Part shown: positions 9,460 to 20,531 of the stretch, piece after piece
Layout of the letters: each line of letters begins with the position of its first letter
Position numbering within the stretch: position 1 is the stretch's first letter
Source of the DNA: Pseudomonadota bacterium
Lineage (GTDB): Bacteria; Pseudomonadota; Gammaproteobacteria; Steroidobacterales; Steroidobacteraceae
Assembly (NCBI GenBank): GCA_021843755.1
Contig: JAKBWB010000005.1
Coordinates: forward strand, 124,001 to 188,000
Direction of reading: 5' to 3'
DNA length: 64,000 nt
Program-made: the position numbers and the translations under genes
Notes under the pieces: model-generated
Databases searched by the model: none
Seen by the model: the letters and a program-made list of their open reading frames with translations, nothing else
What the model was told of the DNA's origin: nothing

Positions 9460-9952
9460 CCCGGCCGAGCCACCCGTTCACCAGAGCGCCGAACGCCCCG
9501 AGCGCCAGGGCCCACAACAGCACCCACTCGGACATCGCCAGGCCGAGAAACCGCCAGTTGACGATGCTGCACTCGCCGCTGCCCTCGAGCACCTTGCGGA
9601 TCACGGAGGTCACGGGCATGAACTGCAGCATCACCGACAGCGGCGCGCCGCACGAGGGCACCGAGCCCGGCGGCAGGTGCTGCAGATAGATCTGCCGCAC
9701 GGCAACGCCCGCGGTGGCGAGCGCCGCGATCGCCACCAGCACCGCGTACACCCGCCTGCCCCAGCGGCGGGGGTGGTGCACCGCCGCGAGCAGAAACACC
9801 AGGCCGATCAGGGCGATGCCGATGCGCTGAAAGATGCACAACGGACAGGGCTGCAGGTGCAGATGAAACTGCGCGTAGAGGGCGAAGCCGAGCAGCCCCG
9901 CGCAGATCAAAACCCCGATGACATTGCCCATGCGGCGCAATGCGGCGATCAC
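9443..9952 (-). CDS. dsbB: Disulfide bond formation protein B
   Basis: Inner-membrane quinone reductase that reoxidises DsbA. 169 aa with four membrane helices. Both catalytic Cys pairs are present: Cys36/Cys39 in QPCPLC in the first periplasmic loop, and Cys101 with Cys128 in the second. The GTG at 9952 overlaps the phoU TGA (GTGA), implying it is translated from the phoB-phoR-phoU transcript. An internal ATG at 9931 is the alternative. Linkage of dsbB to the pho operon is unusual. The 3' end overlaps dapE. Confidence 0.92.
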   Translation of the reverse strand: MIAALRRMGNVIGVLICAGLLGFALYAQFHLHLQPCPLCIFQRIGIALIGLVFLLAAVHHPRRWGRRVYAVLVAIAALATAGVAVRQIYLQHLPPGSVPSCGAPLSVMLQFMPVTSVIRKVLEGSGECSIVNWRFLGLAMSEWVLLWALALGAFGALVNGWLGRVKSTG

Positions 9953-10707
9953 GAACCACTCCCCCCATGGGCTTCGCCGGCGCCGCCCGCCCCGCGCTGA
10001 CCGAGCGCCCGCTCGACGTCATCGAGCGAGGTATGGCGCACGTCCTTGCCGTAGACCATGTAGATGATGTACTCGCTGATGTTCTTGGCATGATCGCCGA
10101 TGCGCTCCAGAGAGCGCACGATCCACATCACATCGAGCGCCCGGCGGATGGTGCGCGGATCCTCCATCATGAAGGTGATGCTCTGGCGCTGGATCGCCTC
10201 GTATTCCTCATCGACCAGCCGGTCCTGGCGGGCCACCCGCAAGGCCGCATCCGCGTCCATGCGCGCGAACGCATCGAGCGATTCGTGCACCATTTCGGTC
10301 ACGATGCGGCCAAGATGCTTGATCTCGCGGTACTTGTCCGCCGGTCGCTCCATGGTGGCGAGCCGCGAGGCGATGTAGCCGATCTTCTCGCCCTCATCGC
10401 CCATGCGTTCGAGGTCGGTGATGGTCTTGATGATGGCGACGATGACGCGCAGATCCCCGGCCGCCGGGGCGCGCGTGGCGAGAATGCGGCTGCACTCCTC
10501 GTCGATCGACACCTCCATGTCGTTCACCTGGTGGTCGGCGAGCGCGACCGCCTCGCCGAGCGCGCTGTCACCCTCGAGCAGCGCCGTGATGGCCTTCTGG
10601 ATCTGCTGCTCGACGAACCCGCCCATGGCGAGCACCTTGGTGCGCACCCGCTCGAGATCCTCGTTGAAGCGACGGGAAATATGATGGGTGAGATCGGCGG
10701 TTTCCAT
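9949..10707 (-). CDS. phoU: Phosphate signalling regulator PhoU
   Basis: Cytoplasmic all-helical protein that couples Pst transporter status to PhoR and keeps the Pho regulon off when phosphate is plentiful. The two PhoU repeats are visible, each with metal-binding motifs of the E/DxxxD type around ERMGDEGEKIG and ERIGDHAKNI. The ATG at 10707 gives 252 aa and has a GAGGTG Shine-Dalgarno. A longer frame reaching 10866 has an unrelated N-terminus. It follows phoR by 34 nt and overlaps dsbB by 4 nt. Confidence 0.93.
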   Translation of the reverse strand: METADLTHHISRRFNEDLERVRTKVLAMGGFVEQQIQKAITALLEGDSALGEAVALADHQVNDMEVSIDEECSRILATRAPAAGDLRVIVAIIKTITDLERMGDEGEKIGYIASRLATMERPADKYREIKHLGRIVTEMVHESLDAFARMDADAALRVARQDRLVDEEYEAIQRQSITFMMEDPRTIRRALDVMWIVRSLERIGDHAKNISEYIIYMVYGKDVRHTSLDDVERALGQRGAGGAGEAHGGSGS

Positions 10708-10741
10708 CGGCGGACACCTCGGACTGTGCGGCCATGATAGC

Positions 10742-12085
10742 TCAAGCATCCTCGGCCAGTGGCGCGGGCGCCGCGCGCTGCACCGGCCGGACTCGCTCGG
10801 GCGGGAAGTGGCAGGTGAAGGTGCTGCCCTTGCCCGGTGTGCTGCGCACCTCGAGTTGCGCTCCATGGCGCTGCAGCACGTGTTTGACGATCGCCAGCCC
10901 CAGCCCGGAGCCGCCGGTGGCCCGCGAGCGGCCCGGATCGACGCGGTAGAAGCGCTCGGTGAGCCGCGGCAGATGCTCGGCCGATATGCCGATGCCGGTA
11001 TCGCTCACGGCGAAATGCCCGCCATCGGCATCGACCCACCAGCGCAGTTCGATCGAGCCCTCCGGCGGGGTGTATTTGGCGGCGTTGTCGACCAGGTTGG
11101 CGAACGCGGAATGGATCTCGGACTCCCGGCCGATCAGCGCCGCGGCGCTCTCCAGGCGCACGTGCACCTCGCGCGGGCGCACCGTCCGGGCGAGCACATC
11201 CTTGCGCAGCAGTGCCGCCATCGCCTGCACATCGAGCGGCTCCCCGCCCACCCGCTCGTCGGTCTGCTCCAGCCGCGACAGCTCGAGCAGATCGCGCACG
11301 ATGGCGGTCATGCGCTCGGCCTGGCGGCGCATCTCGGCGATCGGCGCGGCGAACTCGGCCGCGAGCGCCGCATCGTGCGAGAGGGTCTCGAGATAACCGG
11401 AGATCACCGTCAGCGGCGAGCGCAGCTCGTGCGAAGCGTTGGCCACGAAGTCGCGCCGCACGGCCTCCAGGCGCATCTGGCGCGACACGTCGGCCGCGAG
11501 CAGCAGCTGCTGCCCGTCGCCGTAGGCAACCAGCTGCAGGGACAGGAAGATCTCGCTCGGGCTCGAGCGGCGCACCACCACCGGATTGGCGTAATCGCCC
11601 TTCTCGATGTAGCGGGCGAACTGCGGCTCGCGCACCAGATTCTCGATGCGCAGCCCGAGATCGATATTCGGCCGCAGCCCGAGCAGCCGCCCCGCCATGT
11701 GGTTGAACCAGACGATCTCGCGCTCGTCATTGAGAATCACCACCCCGTTCGGCAGCGCCGCGGTCGACTGCTGCAGTTGGCGCATCAGCTGTACGAAGCG
11801 CAGCTTGTGGAAGCGTTTGCGCCGGTGCAGCCGGGCGATGAGCGCGATGACCGTGCCCCACACGCCGCGAGCCTCGGGCGGATCGGCGACACTGCGATGC
11901 TGCAGCCACCACTCGACCCGATAGAGCATCACCAGCTGCCAGCCGAGATACCCGGCCAGCACCCCGGCCATCCCCAGCCACGGGTGCGAGAACAGCAGCC
12001 CGAGCAGCGCCCCGAGGAATGCCGCGCTGAGCACCCTGACCGAGGCGTACGCCAGCCCCTGGAGCGAGGGTCGCAGCGGCTGCAT
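10742..12085 (-). CDS. phoR: Phosphate-sensing histidine kinase PhoR
   Basis: Membrane sensor kinase that phosphorylates PhoB. 447 aa: two hydrophobic N-terminal helices (about residues 15-55), a charged linker, a PAS domain (about 107-200), the H-box NASHELRSPLT with phospho-acceptor His219, and a HATPase with N-box (NLVDNAAKYTP), G1 (DTGIGI) and G2 (GGSGLGL). No large periplasmic domain, as expected for PhoR. Its ATG overlaps the phoB stop by one base (TGATG), so the pair is coupled. Confidence 0.94.
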   Translation of the reverse strand: MQPLRPSLQGLAYASVRVLSAAFLGALLGLLFSHPWLGMAGVLAGYLGWQLVMLYRVEWWLQHRSVADPPEARGVWGTVIALIARLHRRKRFHKLRFVQLMRQLQQSTAALPNGVVILNDEREIVWFNHMAGRLLGLRPNIDLGLRIENLVREPQFARYIEKGDYANPVVVRRSSPSEIFLSLQLVAYGDGQQLLLAADVSRQMRLEAVRRDFVANASHELRSPLTVISGYLETLSHDAALAAEFAAPIAEMRRQAERMTAIVRDLLELSRLEQTDERVGGEPLDVQAMAALLRKDVLARTVRPREVHVRLESAAALIGRESEIHSAFANLVDNAAKYTPPEGSIELRWWVDADGGHFAVSDTGIGISAEHLPRLTERFYRVDPGRSRATGGSGLGLAIVKHVLQRHGAQLEVRSTPGKGSTFTCHFPPERVRPVQRAAPAPLAEDA

Positions 12086-12780
12086 CAGTCGACCTTGGCG
12101 GAGAATCGGTATCCGGAGCCGCGCACCGTCTGCACGAAGCGCTCGACGCCGAATTTCTCGAGCGACTTGCGCAACCGCCGCACGTGCACGTCGATGGTGC
12201 GCTCCTCGACGTAGACATTGCCGCCCCAGAGACGATCGAGCAGCTGATCGCGGCTGAAGACCCGCTCGGGGTGGGTCATGAAGAACTCGAGCATGCGGTA
12301 CTCGGTCGGGCCGAGCGGCACGGTCTGCCCGCCGACGGTGATGCGCTGACCCTGTTGGTCGAGCTTGAGCGCATCGAATTCCACGATGTGATCGAGCCCC
12401 GCGGCGCCGCTGCGGCGCAGGACCGCATGGATGCGCGCGATGAGCTCGCGGGGCGAGAAGGGCTTGGTGAGGTAGTCGTCCGCGCCGCTGTCGAGTCCGG
12501 TGACCTTGTCGGCCTCCTCGGCCCGCGCGGTCAACATGATGATCGGCAGCTCGCGCGTGTGGCGGTCACGCTTGACGCTGCGCGTCAGCTCCAGGCCGCT
12601 CGTATCGGGCAGCATCCAATCGATCAGGATCAGGTCGGGTCGCTGATTGGCGAGCGCCTCGCGCGCCTGGCGCGCATCGAACGCCTCGCACACTTCGAAG
12701 CCCGAGCGCTGCAGGGCGAAGGCGATCATCTGGCGGATCGCCGGCTCGTCTTCCACGATGAGTATGAGCTTTTCCGACAT
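12085..12780 (-). CDS. phoB: Phosphate regulon response regulator PhoB
   Basis: OmpR/PhoB-type regulator of 231 aa. The receiver domain has acidic pocket Glu10/Asp11, phospho-acceptor Asp54 (LIDWMLP) and conserved Lys in LTKPF. A winged-helix DNA-binding domain covers about residues 128-231 (motifs RVFSRDQLLDRLWG and RTIDVHVRRLRKSL). The ATG at 12780 matches PhoB proteins exactly. A Pho-box-like element lies 51-68 bp upstream, consistent with autoregulation. First gene of phoB-phoR-phoU-dsbB. Confidence 0.95.
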   Translation of the reverse strand: MSEKLILIVEDEPAIRQMIAFALQRSGFEVCEAFDARQAREALANQRPDLILIDWMLPDTSGLELTRSVKRDRHTRELPIIMLTARAEEADKVTGLDSGADDYLTKPFSPRELIARIHAVLRRSGAAGLDHIVEFDALKLDQQGQRITVGGQTVPLGPTEYRMLEFFMTHPERVFSRDQLLDRLWGGNVYVEERTIDVHVRRLRKSLEKFGVERFVQTVRGSGYRFSAKVD

Positions 12781-12830
12781 GCTGGAGGCCCGAACAGAAC
12801 CGCAGTGCGTGTCTATTTGAGAGGTTTTCG

Positions 12831-12848
12831 ATTGCAGAATCATGACAA
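12831..12848 (-). promoter_or_regulatory. Pho-box-like element upstream of phoB
   Basis: Minus-strand half-sites TTGTCAT and CTGCAAT separated by GATT. The second half is degenerate. A -10-like AAATAG lies about one turn downstream, before the phoB ATG. It is weaker than the boxes at the porin and pstS. Confidence 0.5.
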
Positions 12849-12861
12849 TGCGGCCGATATG

Positions 12862-13535
12862 TCATACCGATGACGGTCGCGCCACCGTGTTGCGCACGTA
12901 GCTCGGCAGGGCCTGCTCGGGCGCGAGCAATCGGCCCTGGCGCACCTCGGGGGCGGCCAGCTGCGCGATCTCCCGTGCCCTCGGCAGCAGCCGCTCCCAG
13001 CCCGGCGGCACCGCCACGCCCAGCCGCTCGGCCAGGTGCGGGTACGCGGCAAATGCCCGGCCAATCCCCGCGAGCCCGCGGCACGTGTCGGCGAGCGTTT
13101 CGGCCGTACCCACCCGCTCCGGCCCAAGCGGCACGGCCCACTCGCCACGGCGCTCGTAGCATGCGCAGTATGCCTCGCCCATGCGCGCATCATTGCACAC
13201 CACGATTCGATCGACCCGCGGCCGCAGGCCGAGACCGCGCTGGGCGAGCGCCTGCAGATCCGAGATGGCGACCACCCCGAGGCTCGCGCCGAACGCGAGC
13301 CCCTGCGTGACGCTGGCCGCAAGCCTCACCCCCGTGAACGAGCCCGGTCCGCGGCCGAAGGCAATCGCATCGAGGGCAGCCAGCCTCACGCCGGCCTCCC
13401 CCAGCAGCGCATCGATCATCCCCAGGATGTGCTCGGCGTGACCGCGGGTACACTCGATCTGCCGCTCCAGCAGGTGCTCATCGGCCAGCAGGGCCGCCGA
13501 GCAATTCTCCGTGGCGGTATCGATCGCGAGCAGCT

Positions 13536-13539
<4 letters not shown>
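12862..13539 (-). CDS. tsaB: tRNA threonylcarbamoyladenosine biosynthesis protein TsaB
   Basis: Scaffold partner of TsaD in forming t6A37 in ANN-decoding tRNAs. 225 aa, ASKHA fold. The N-terminus KLLAIDTATENCSAAL and the motif FGRGPGSFTGVRLAAS are diagnostic. No ATG is available. The TTG at 13539 overlaps the preceding helicase stop (TTGA), giving coupled translation and the expected N-terminus. A frame reading back to 14640 is an artefact of the overlapping helicase gene. Confidence 0.93.
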
Positions 13540-15509
<1,970 letters not shown>

Positions 15510-15645
15510 CGGCGCATTGTACGGCGCGCGCGTTGTGCGCACGCGTCCCACGCGTTCCGCCGCCCCCGGGGCCACGGAGCCTGGAATTCCAGTCCTTTTG
15601 CCGTGTGCGATTACTGAACAGATTTCCTCCTTTTATCGTACTTTA

Positions 15646-15676
15646 TGGTCAGCGCCCCGGGGGGCGCGACTATACT
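15646..15676 (+). promoter_or_regulatory. Putative promoter of pckG
   Basis: TATACT at 15671-15676 with a weak -35 candidate TGGTCA at 15646-15651 (19-bp spacer). It lies in the 217-bp gap between the divergent helicase gene and pckG. Confidence 0.4.
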
Positions 15677-15726
15677 GGGGGTACGCGAGGAAGGCCTGCC
15701 GAGGCGTCCAAACGAGGTATCGAGCG

Positions 15727-17502
15727 ATGTCCACCGCTGTTCCCTTGCCGATGCCGATGCCGCAGCTCAGCCGCGCCGTAACCGAATGGGTCGATTCGGT
15801 GCGCCAGCTCACCCAGCCGGCCGACGTGCACTGGTGCGACGGCAGCGCCTCGGAGCGGGAGCGGCTCATCGCCGAGCTGGTGCGCGACGGGCAGTTGCTG
15901 CGGCTGAACCCCGAGCACTTCCCGGACTGCCACCTTTACCGCTCGCATCCGGGCGATGTGGCCCGCGTCGAGCACCTGACGTACATCTGCACGCGCTCCC
16001 AGGCGGACGCCGGTCCGAACAACAATTGGATGGACCCGCAGGCCGCGCACGCCAAGATGCGCGAGCTGTTCCGCGGCGCGATGCGCGGGCGCAGGCTCTA
16101 TGTCATCCCCTACTGCATGGGACCGGTCGATTCCGCGCTCGCGCGCTGCGGCGTCGAGATTACCGACAGCGCCTACGTCGCCGTGAACATGTTGATCATG
16201 ACGCACGCCGGGCGTGCCGCGCTCGAGCGCATCGCGCACGAGGGGGTCTTCGTGCGCGGCCTGCATTCCCTCGGCGAACTCGATCCCGAGCGGCGGTTCG
16301 TCATGCACTTTCCAGAGGAGCTCGCGATCGAGAGCTTCGGCTCCGGTTACGGCGGCAACGCCCTGCTCGGCAAGAAGTGCCATGCGCTGCGCATCGCGAG
16401 CTGGCAGGCCCGCAGCGAAGGCTGGCTCGCCGAGCACATGCTGATCGTGGAATTGCGCAACCGGCGCGGCGAGACACATTACATTGCCGCCGCCTTCCCC
16501 TCGGCCTGCGGCAAGACCAATCTGGCGATGCTGATCCCCCCGGCGAGCCTGCCGGGCTGGGAGGTCCGCACCGTCGGGGACGACATCGCCTGGCTGCATC
16601 CGGGCGCGGATGGGCGCCTGTGGGCGATCAATCCCGAGGCCGGATACTTCGGGGTGGTGCCCGGAACCAACCGCCAGACCAATCGCAACGCCTATGAGAT
16701 GATCCGGCGCGAGACACTGTTCACGAACGTCGCGCTCACCGCCGACAACCAACCCTGGTGGGAAGGCCTGACGGACGGCACGCCCCGCATCGATTGGCAG
16801 GGACGTCCGTACGATCCGGCGCGCGGCCCTGCGGCACATCCGAACTCGCGCTTCACGGTCGCGGCGCGGCGCAATCCGGCCTGCTCGCCCCGCGTGAACG
16901 ATCCGCGCGGCGTGCCCATCTCGGCCATCGTCTTCGGGGGCCGGCGCCGCGAGCTCGCGCCGCTCGTTTACGAGGCGCGAGACTGGCGGCACGGCGTTCT
17001 GGTCGGGGCGTCGATGGCCTCGGAGACCACTGCGGCGGCGGTCGGCCAAGTCGGGGTGGTACGGCGCGATCCGATGGCCATGCAGCCGTTCTGCGGCTAC
17101 AACTTCGCCGACTATTGGCGGCACTGGCTCGAGGTCGGCGCACGGCTGAGCCGGCCGCCGCGCATCTTCCACGTCAATTGGTTCCGGCGGAACTCGCAGG
17201 GACGGTTCCTGTGGCCGGGCTTCGGGGAGAACCTGCGGGTGCTCGCCTGGATGATCGAGCGCTGCGCCGGACGGGCCGCAGCCCATGACGCCGGGATCGG
17301 CCTGCTCCCGCGGCCCGAGGAAATCGACACCCGGGGCATGAGCCTGGAGCCCGAAACGCTGCGCGCACTGCTGGCGGTGGATCGGCAGCTCTGGCGGCGC
17401 GAGCTCGCCGAGACGCGCACGTACCTCGAGCAGTACGGCGAGCGACTGCCGGACCAGATGCGCACGGAGCTGGACAAGAGCGCCGCGGCGCTCGCCGTCT
17501 AA
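15727..17502 (+). CDS. pckG: Phosphoenolpyruvate carboxykinase (GTP)
   Basis: Gluconeogenic enzyme converting oxaloacetate and GTP to phosphoenolpyruvate, GDP and CO2. 591 aa, the usual length of the GTP class (about 600), versus 540 for the ATP class. The kinase loop FPSACGKTN (residues 257-265, Lys263) is the GTP-PEPCK signature, and NWFRRNSQGRFLWPGFG is the guanine-binding region. The ATG at 15727 follows a GAGG. Several aromatic and Arg residues of the active site, such as SGYGGNALLGKKCHALR, are conserved. Its stop overlaps the convergent cyclase gene by 3 nt. Confidence 0.95.
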   Translation: MSTAVPLPMPMPQLSRAVTEWVDSVRQLTQPADVHWCDGSASERERLIAELVRDGQLLRLNPEHFPDCHLYRSHPGDVARVEHLTYICTRSQADAGPNNNWMDPQAAHAKMRELFRGAMRGRRLYVIPYCMGPVDSALARCGVEITDSAYVAVNMLIMTHAGRAALERIAHEGVFVRGLHSLGELDPERRFVMHFPEELAIESFGSGYGGNALLGKKCHALRIASWQARSEGWLAEHMLIVELRNRRGETHYIAAAFPSACGKTNLAMLIPPASLPGWEVRTVGDDIAWLHPGADGRLWAINPEAGYFGVVPGTNRQTNRNAYEMIRRETLFTNVALTADNQPWWEGLTDGTPRIDWQGRPYDPARGPAAHPNSRFTVAARRNPACSPRVNDPRGVPISAIVFGGRRRELAPLVYEARDWRHGVLVGASMASETTAAAVGQVGVVRRDPMAMQPFCGYNFADYWRHWLEVGARLSRPPRIFHVNWFRRNSQGRFLWPGFGENLRVLAWMIERCAGRAAAHDAGIGLLPRPEEIDTRGMSLEPETLRALLAVDRQLWRRELAETRTYLEQYGERLPDQMRTELDKSAAALAV

Positions 17503-18422
17503 TCGCGCTCGCAGACGAAGCGGATGGTCTGGGCGGACTCCGCCTCGGGCATGCGCCCGAGGCTGATCAGCCCGCCGCCCTTGAGCTGCAGAGAATCGCG
17601 GCGCACGAACGCCTCCTCGCCCCCGCCCCCGCCCTCGCGCACGAACGTGCCGTTCGTACTGTGATCGACGAGCGTGAACTTGTGGCGCGCGTACTCGATG
17701 CGCGCGTGCAGCCGCGAGACCAGATTGCCCTTGACGACCAGATCGTTCTCATCGGCCCGGCCGATGGTGAGAATGGGGCGCTGCTCGTCGACCAGCAGCT
17801 CGCGGTCGAGCCACCACAGCCGCAGCCGCGTGAAGGAGGAGCGGTCCACGTCCTGTCCCACCATGCGCACCATGCTGGTCACGTCGTCGACCTGCCAGAG
17901 CACCTCGTAGAGGGGAACCTCGGTGCGCTGGCCCTTGATCGGAGCGTTGTCGATCAACCGGCAGGCCGAGCGCCATTGGGCCGTGAGCTGGCCGACGGTG
18001 GCCTCGGTGATGATGATCTGTCCGGCTTTGGCCTGACTGGTCATGCGGTTGGCCGTATGCACGGTGGAGCCGAATATGTCGTGACTCTCGGCCACCACCG
18101 GGCCGTAGTGGCAGCCGATGCGGATCGAGACCGGCTGGCCCTCGACGCGCAGCTGAGTGTGCGCCGAGATCTGCTTCTGCATCTGGGCGGCGGCATTCAG
18201 CGCCGCCTCGGCGCTCGGGAAGGTGGCCATGACCTCATCCCCCATGGTCTTGATGACCGTCCCGCCGCAATGTTCCGTGGCGCCGCGCATCACGTCGATG
18301 CACAGCGCAACCATGTCGCGTGCCCGCTGATCGCCCATGCGCTCGTAGAGCCGGGTCGAGCCGACCACGTCCGCGAACAATACGGCCAGTTCGACGTCCT
18401 CACCCATCGATTGGGCAGCCAC
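17499..18422 (-). CDS. Class III adenylate/guanylate cyclase fused to an FHA domain
   Basis: Soluble signalling protein of 307 aa. Residues about 10-180 are a class III cyclase domain with metal-binding Asp in FADVVGSTRLYE and in KTMGDEVMATF. Residues about 210-300 form an FHA phosphothreonine-binding module (GRADENDLV, SRLHARI, STNGTFV). No membrane segment. The GTG at 18422 has a GGAGG five bases upstream, better than the internal ATG at 18407. The combination suggests cyclic-nucleotide synthesis targeted or gated by Ser/Thr phosphorylation. The product, cAMP or cGMP, cannot be read confidently. Confidence 0.88.
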   Translation of the reverse strand: MAAQSMGEDVELAVLFADVVGSTRLYERMGDQRARDMVALCIDVMRGATEHCGGTVIKTMGDEVMATFPSAEAALNAAAQMQKQISAHTQLRVEGQPVSIRIGCHYGPVVAESHDIFGSTVHTANRMTSQAKAGQIIITEATVGQLTAQWRSACRLIDNAPIKGQRTEVPLYEVLWQVDDVTSMVRMVGQDVDRSSFTRLRLWWLDRELLVDEQRPILTIGRADENDLVVKGNLVSRLHARIEYARHKFTLVDHSTNGTFVREGGGGGEEAFVRRDSLQLKGGGLISLGRMPEAESAQTIRFVCERD

Positions 18423-18521
18423 CCGTCCTCCCAGGCTGTTGGATTCGGCGATTTAACATAGCCCCGCCGTTGGATTATACGCGAGCCGCCCACGCCCGCC
18501 ATCGTGCCCGCTCCCAATGCC

Positions 18522-19550
18522 TCACGAGGGCCCGCGCGCACTGCCGCCGGCCTCGCGAGCCGATGCGCCGGCCCGGCGAATCAGCCGCGCGTCCGCCCCC
18601 TGCGCGCGCGCGCCCTCGCTCAACAGGCGCCGGTACGCCCGGGCACCGGGCTCTCCGGCATAGAGCCCGAGCATATGACGGGTGATCGCCGCGAGCGAAT
18701 GGCCCGCGGCGAGCTCTCGCTCGGCATAGCCGGCCATGCGTGTCAGCAGCGCCTCCCGCGACGGCATGACGGTCTGCGGTGCCAGTGCCTGGGCCAGTTC
18801 CGCCAGGAACAGCGGCCGATGATAGGCCTCGCGTCCGAGCATCACCCCCTCGCACCAGGAGAGCGCATCGAGCGCGCCGTGCACGGTGCGCACACCGCCG
18901 TTGAGCACGATCGAAGTATCCGGCATCGCCGCCTTCAAACGGCGCACCACGTCGTAGCGCAGTGGAGGCACCTCCCGATTCTCCTTCGGCGAGAGGCCCC
19001 CCAGCACCGCCATACGCGCATGCACGATGGCCGCCTGGCTGCCGGCCTGCCGGGTGAGCGCCACGAATTCGCGCAGCGCCGCGAAATCGTCCTCCTCGAA
19101 CCCCGCACCGGCCAGCCCAGGCCGCGCCCCGCTCACGACCCCGATGCGCATCTTGACCGTGACGGGAATGCGCACCGCGGCCACCATGGCCGCGACGCAC
19201 TCGGCCACCCGGTGCGGCTCGCGCATCAGGCACGCACCGAAGGCGCCGCTCGCCACCCGGTCACTCGGGCAGCCGCAGTTGAGATTGATCTCGTCGTAGC
19301 CGAAGTCCGCGCCGATGCGGGCCGCCGCGGCGAGCTCGCCCGGATCGCTGCCACCGAGCTGCAGCGCCACCGGATGCTCCTCGGGATCGAATGCCAGCAG
19401 CCGCGCCGCATCCCCGCGGGTGATCGCCGCCGCGGTGATCATCTCCGTGTACAACAACGTCGCCGGCGAGAAGCCGCGCAGGAAGTAACGGCAGTGCCGG
19501 TCCGTCCAATCCATCATCGGTGCGACGGATAGTTTTCTATTCAATACCAA
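18522..19550 (-). CDS. dusA: tRNA-dihydrouridine(20/20a) synthase
   Basis: FMN-dependent reductase making dihydrouridine in the tRNA D-loop. 342 aa TIM barrel followed by a helical domain. APMMDWTDRHCRYFLR at the start, the catalytic-Cys motif NLNCGCPS and the FMN-phosphate motif LNGGVRT are those of DusA. The start is TTG at 19550 or a second TTG two codons on (19544). No ATG precedes APMMDW closely enough. Confidence 0.93.
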   Translation of the reverse strand: MVLNRKLSVAPMMDWTDRHCRYFLRGFSPATLLYTEMITAAAITRGDAARLLAFDPEEHPVALQLGGSDPGELAAAARIGADFGYDEINLNCGCPSDRVASGAFGACLMREPHRVAECVAAMVAAVRIPVTVKMRIGVVSGARPGLAGAGFEEDDFAALREFVALTRQAGSQAAIVHARMAVLGGLSPKENREVPPLRYDVVRRLKAAMPDTSIVLNGGVRTVHGALDALSWCEGVMLGREAYHRPLFLAELAQALAPQTVMPSREALLTRMAGYAERELAAGHSLAAITRHMLGLYAGEPGARAYRRLLSEGARAQGADARLIRRAGASAREAGGSARGPS

Positions 19551-20011
19551 TTACTTACCACGTATTCAGAAAGTACTTTATCGCACGGTTCCGCAGCCTT
19601 CATGGAACTTTAGCAGAGCGGTCCTGACGGTTCCGCTCGGCGGGATCGGCATCGAGCCGGGTGGGCACGTGAAAAACTGCGCGGCGGCTGTCCCGTGAAA
19701 CCCCAGACGCGTACGCCCTCCGCAGCGGCAAAGAGCCGTGCCCTGGTCGCGGCCCGTGCGGGATCTCGGGCCCTGTCCCCCGCCGCACGTGACCCCAACT
19801 CCGTTCAGGCCCATCCGATTCGATGGCTCACAGGCCGGCACGCGCCCCAGAGCATCGCGGGTGACCTCGAGTTCGGTGCGTCCGTGTCGCGGTACATCTC
19901 GTGCGGGGATTCTCTTGCGCGTTGGCCGCAGCGGCGTATCCTGACCTTGGGGCGAAGTGTCCGGTCAGCCGCCTCGATGGCGCTTGCGCTGCCCAACGCG
20001 GGAGTCCACGG
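19551..20011. other. Gene-free interval, 461 bp
   Basis: Between divergent dusA and the small lipoprotein gene. The first 60 bp are AT-richer and presumably hold the dusA promoter. I see no RNA gene, repeat or convincing ORF in the rest. Confidence 0.5.
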
Positions 20012-20395
20012 ATGAGGTCAAGTCGGAAAGTTGCCGGGTGCGTGTCGGGTATTCTGGTGATGGCGTACCTGTCCGGGTGCGCGAGCGTGCCGCGCAGCGT
20101 CTCCCCGCAAACGACTCAGATCGCCTCCGCCCCTACGGGGCCGCCCATTCCGGCACACCTGAACAAGAAGAAGAACGGCAGTAATGTTGTCGTCGCCGGC
20201 CTCGTTCCGGCACTGCGCAAGACCGGCGATGTCCTGCTCGACATCGTCGAGGCCGTACTCCCGGAGCCTGTGACCAACTCGTACAATGGCAAAGGGTTCC
20301 GCGGCTGGCGCAGCTGGGAGCGCAGCATCGGATGGACCGGTTGTACCGGGGATGTACCCGGCAGCTCCGGCGTGCAGTGGTGTTCGAATCCGTGA
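20012..20395 (+). CDS. Small putative lipoprotein, unknown function
   Basis: 127 aa. The ATG at 20012 has GGAG eight bases upstream. The signal peptide ends in a lipobox (YLSGC, Cys about residue 23), so export and lipid anchoring are likely. The mature part is Pro/Ser/Thr-rich, then has a short hydrophobic stretch (VVVAGLVPAL), and ends with a Trp/Gly/Cys-rich tail containing two Cys. I do not recognise a family. It precedes the GH9 gene by 136 bp on the same strand. Confidence 0.6.
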   Translation: MRSSRKVAGCVSGILVMAYLSGCASVPRSVSPQTTQIASAPTGPPIPAHLNKKKNGSNVVVAGLVPALRKTGDVLLDIVEAVLPEPVTNSYNGKGFRGWRSWERSIGWTGCTGDVPGSSGVQWCSNP

Positions 20396-20531
20396 CGGCC
20401 TGACGGGCCGCATGCCGGGAACCGCGCCCGCCCGCCGGCTCTGTCCGGCTTGCAGGTGGTACCGGTATCAGGTTATCGTCGGCTCGGTGCGCAGGCGCAC
20501 ATTGGCAACGAGAACGACCCGGGGGCGCGTC

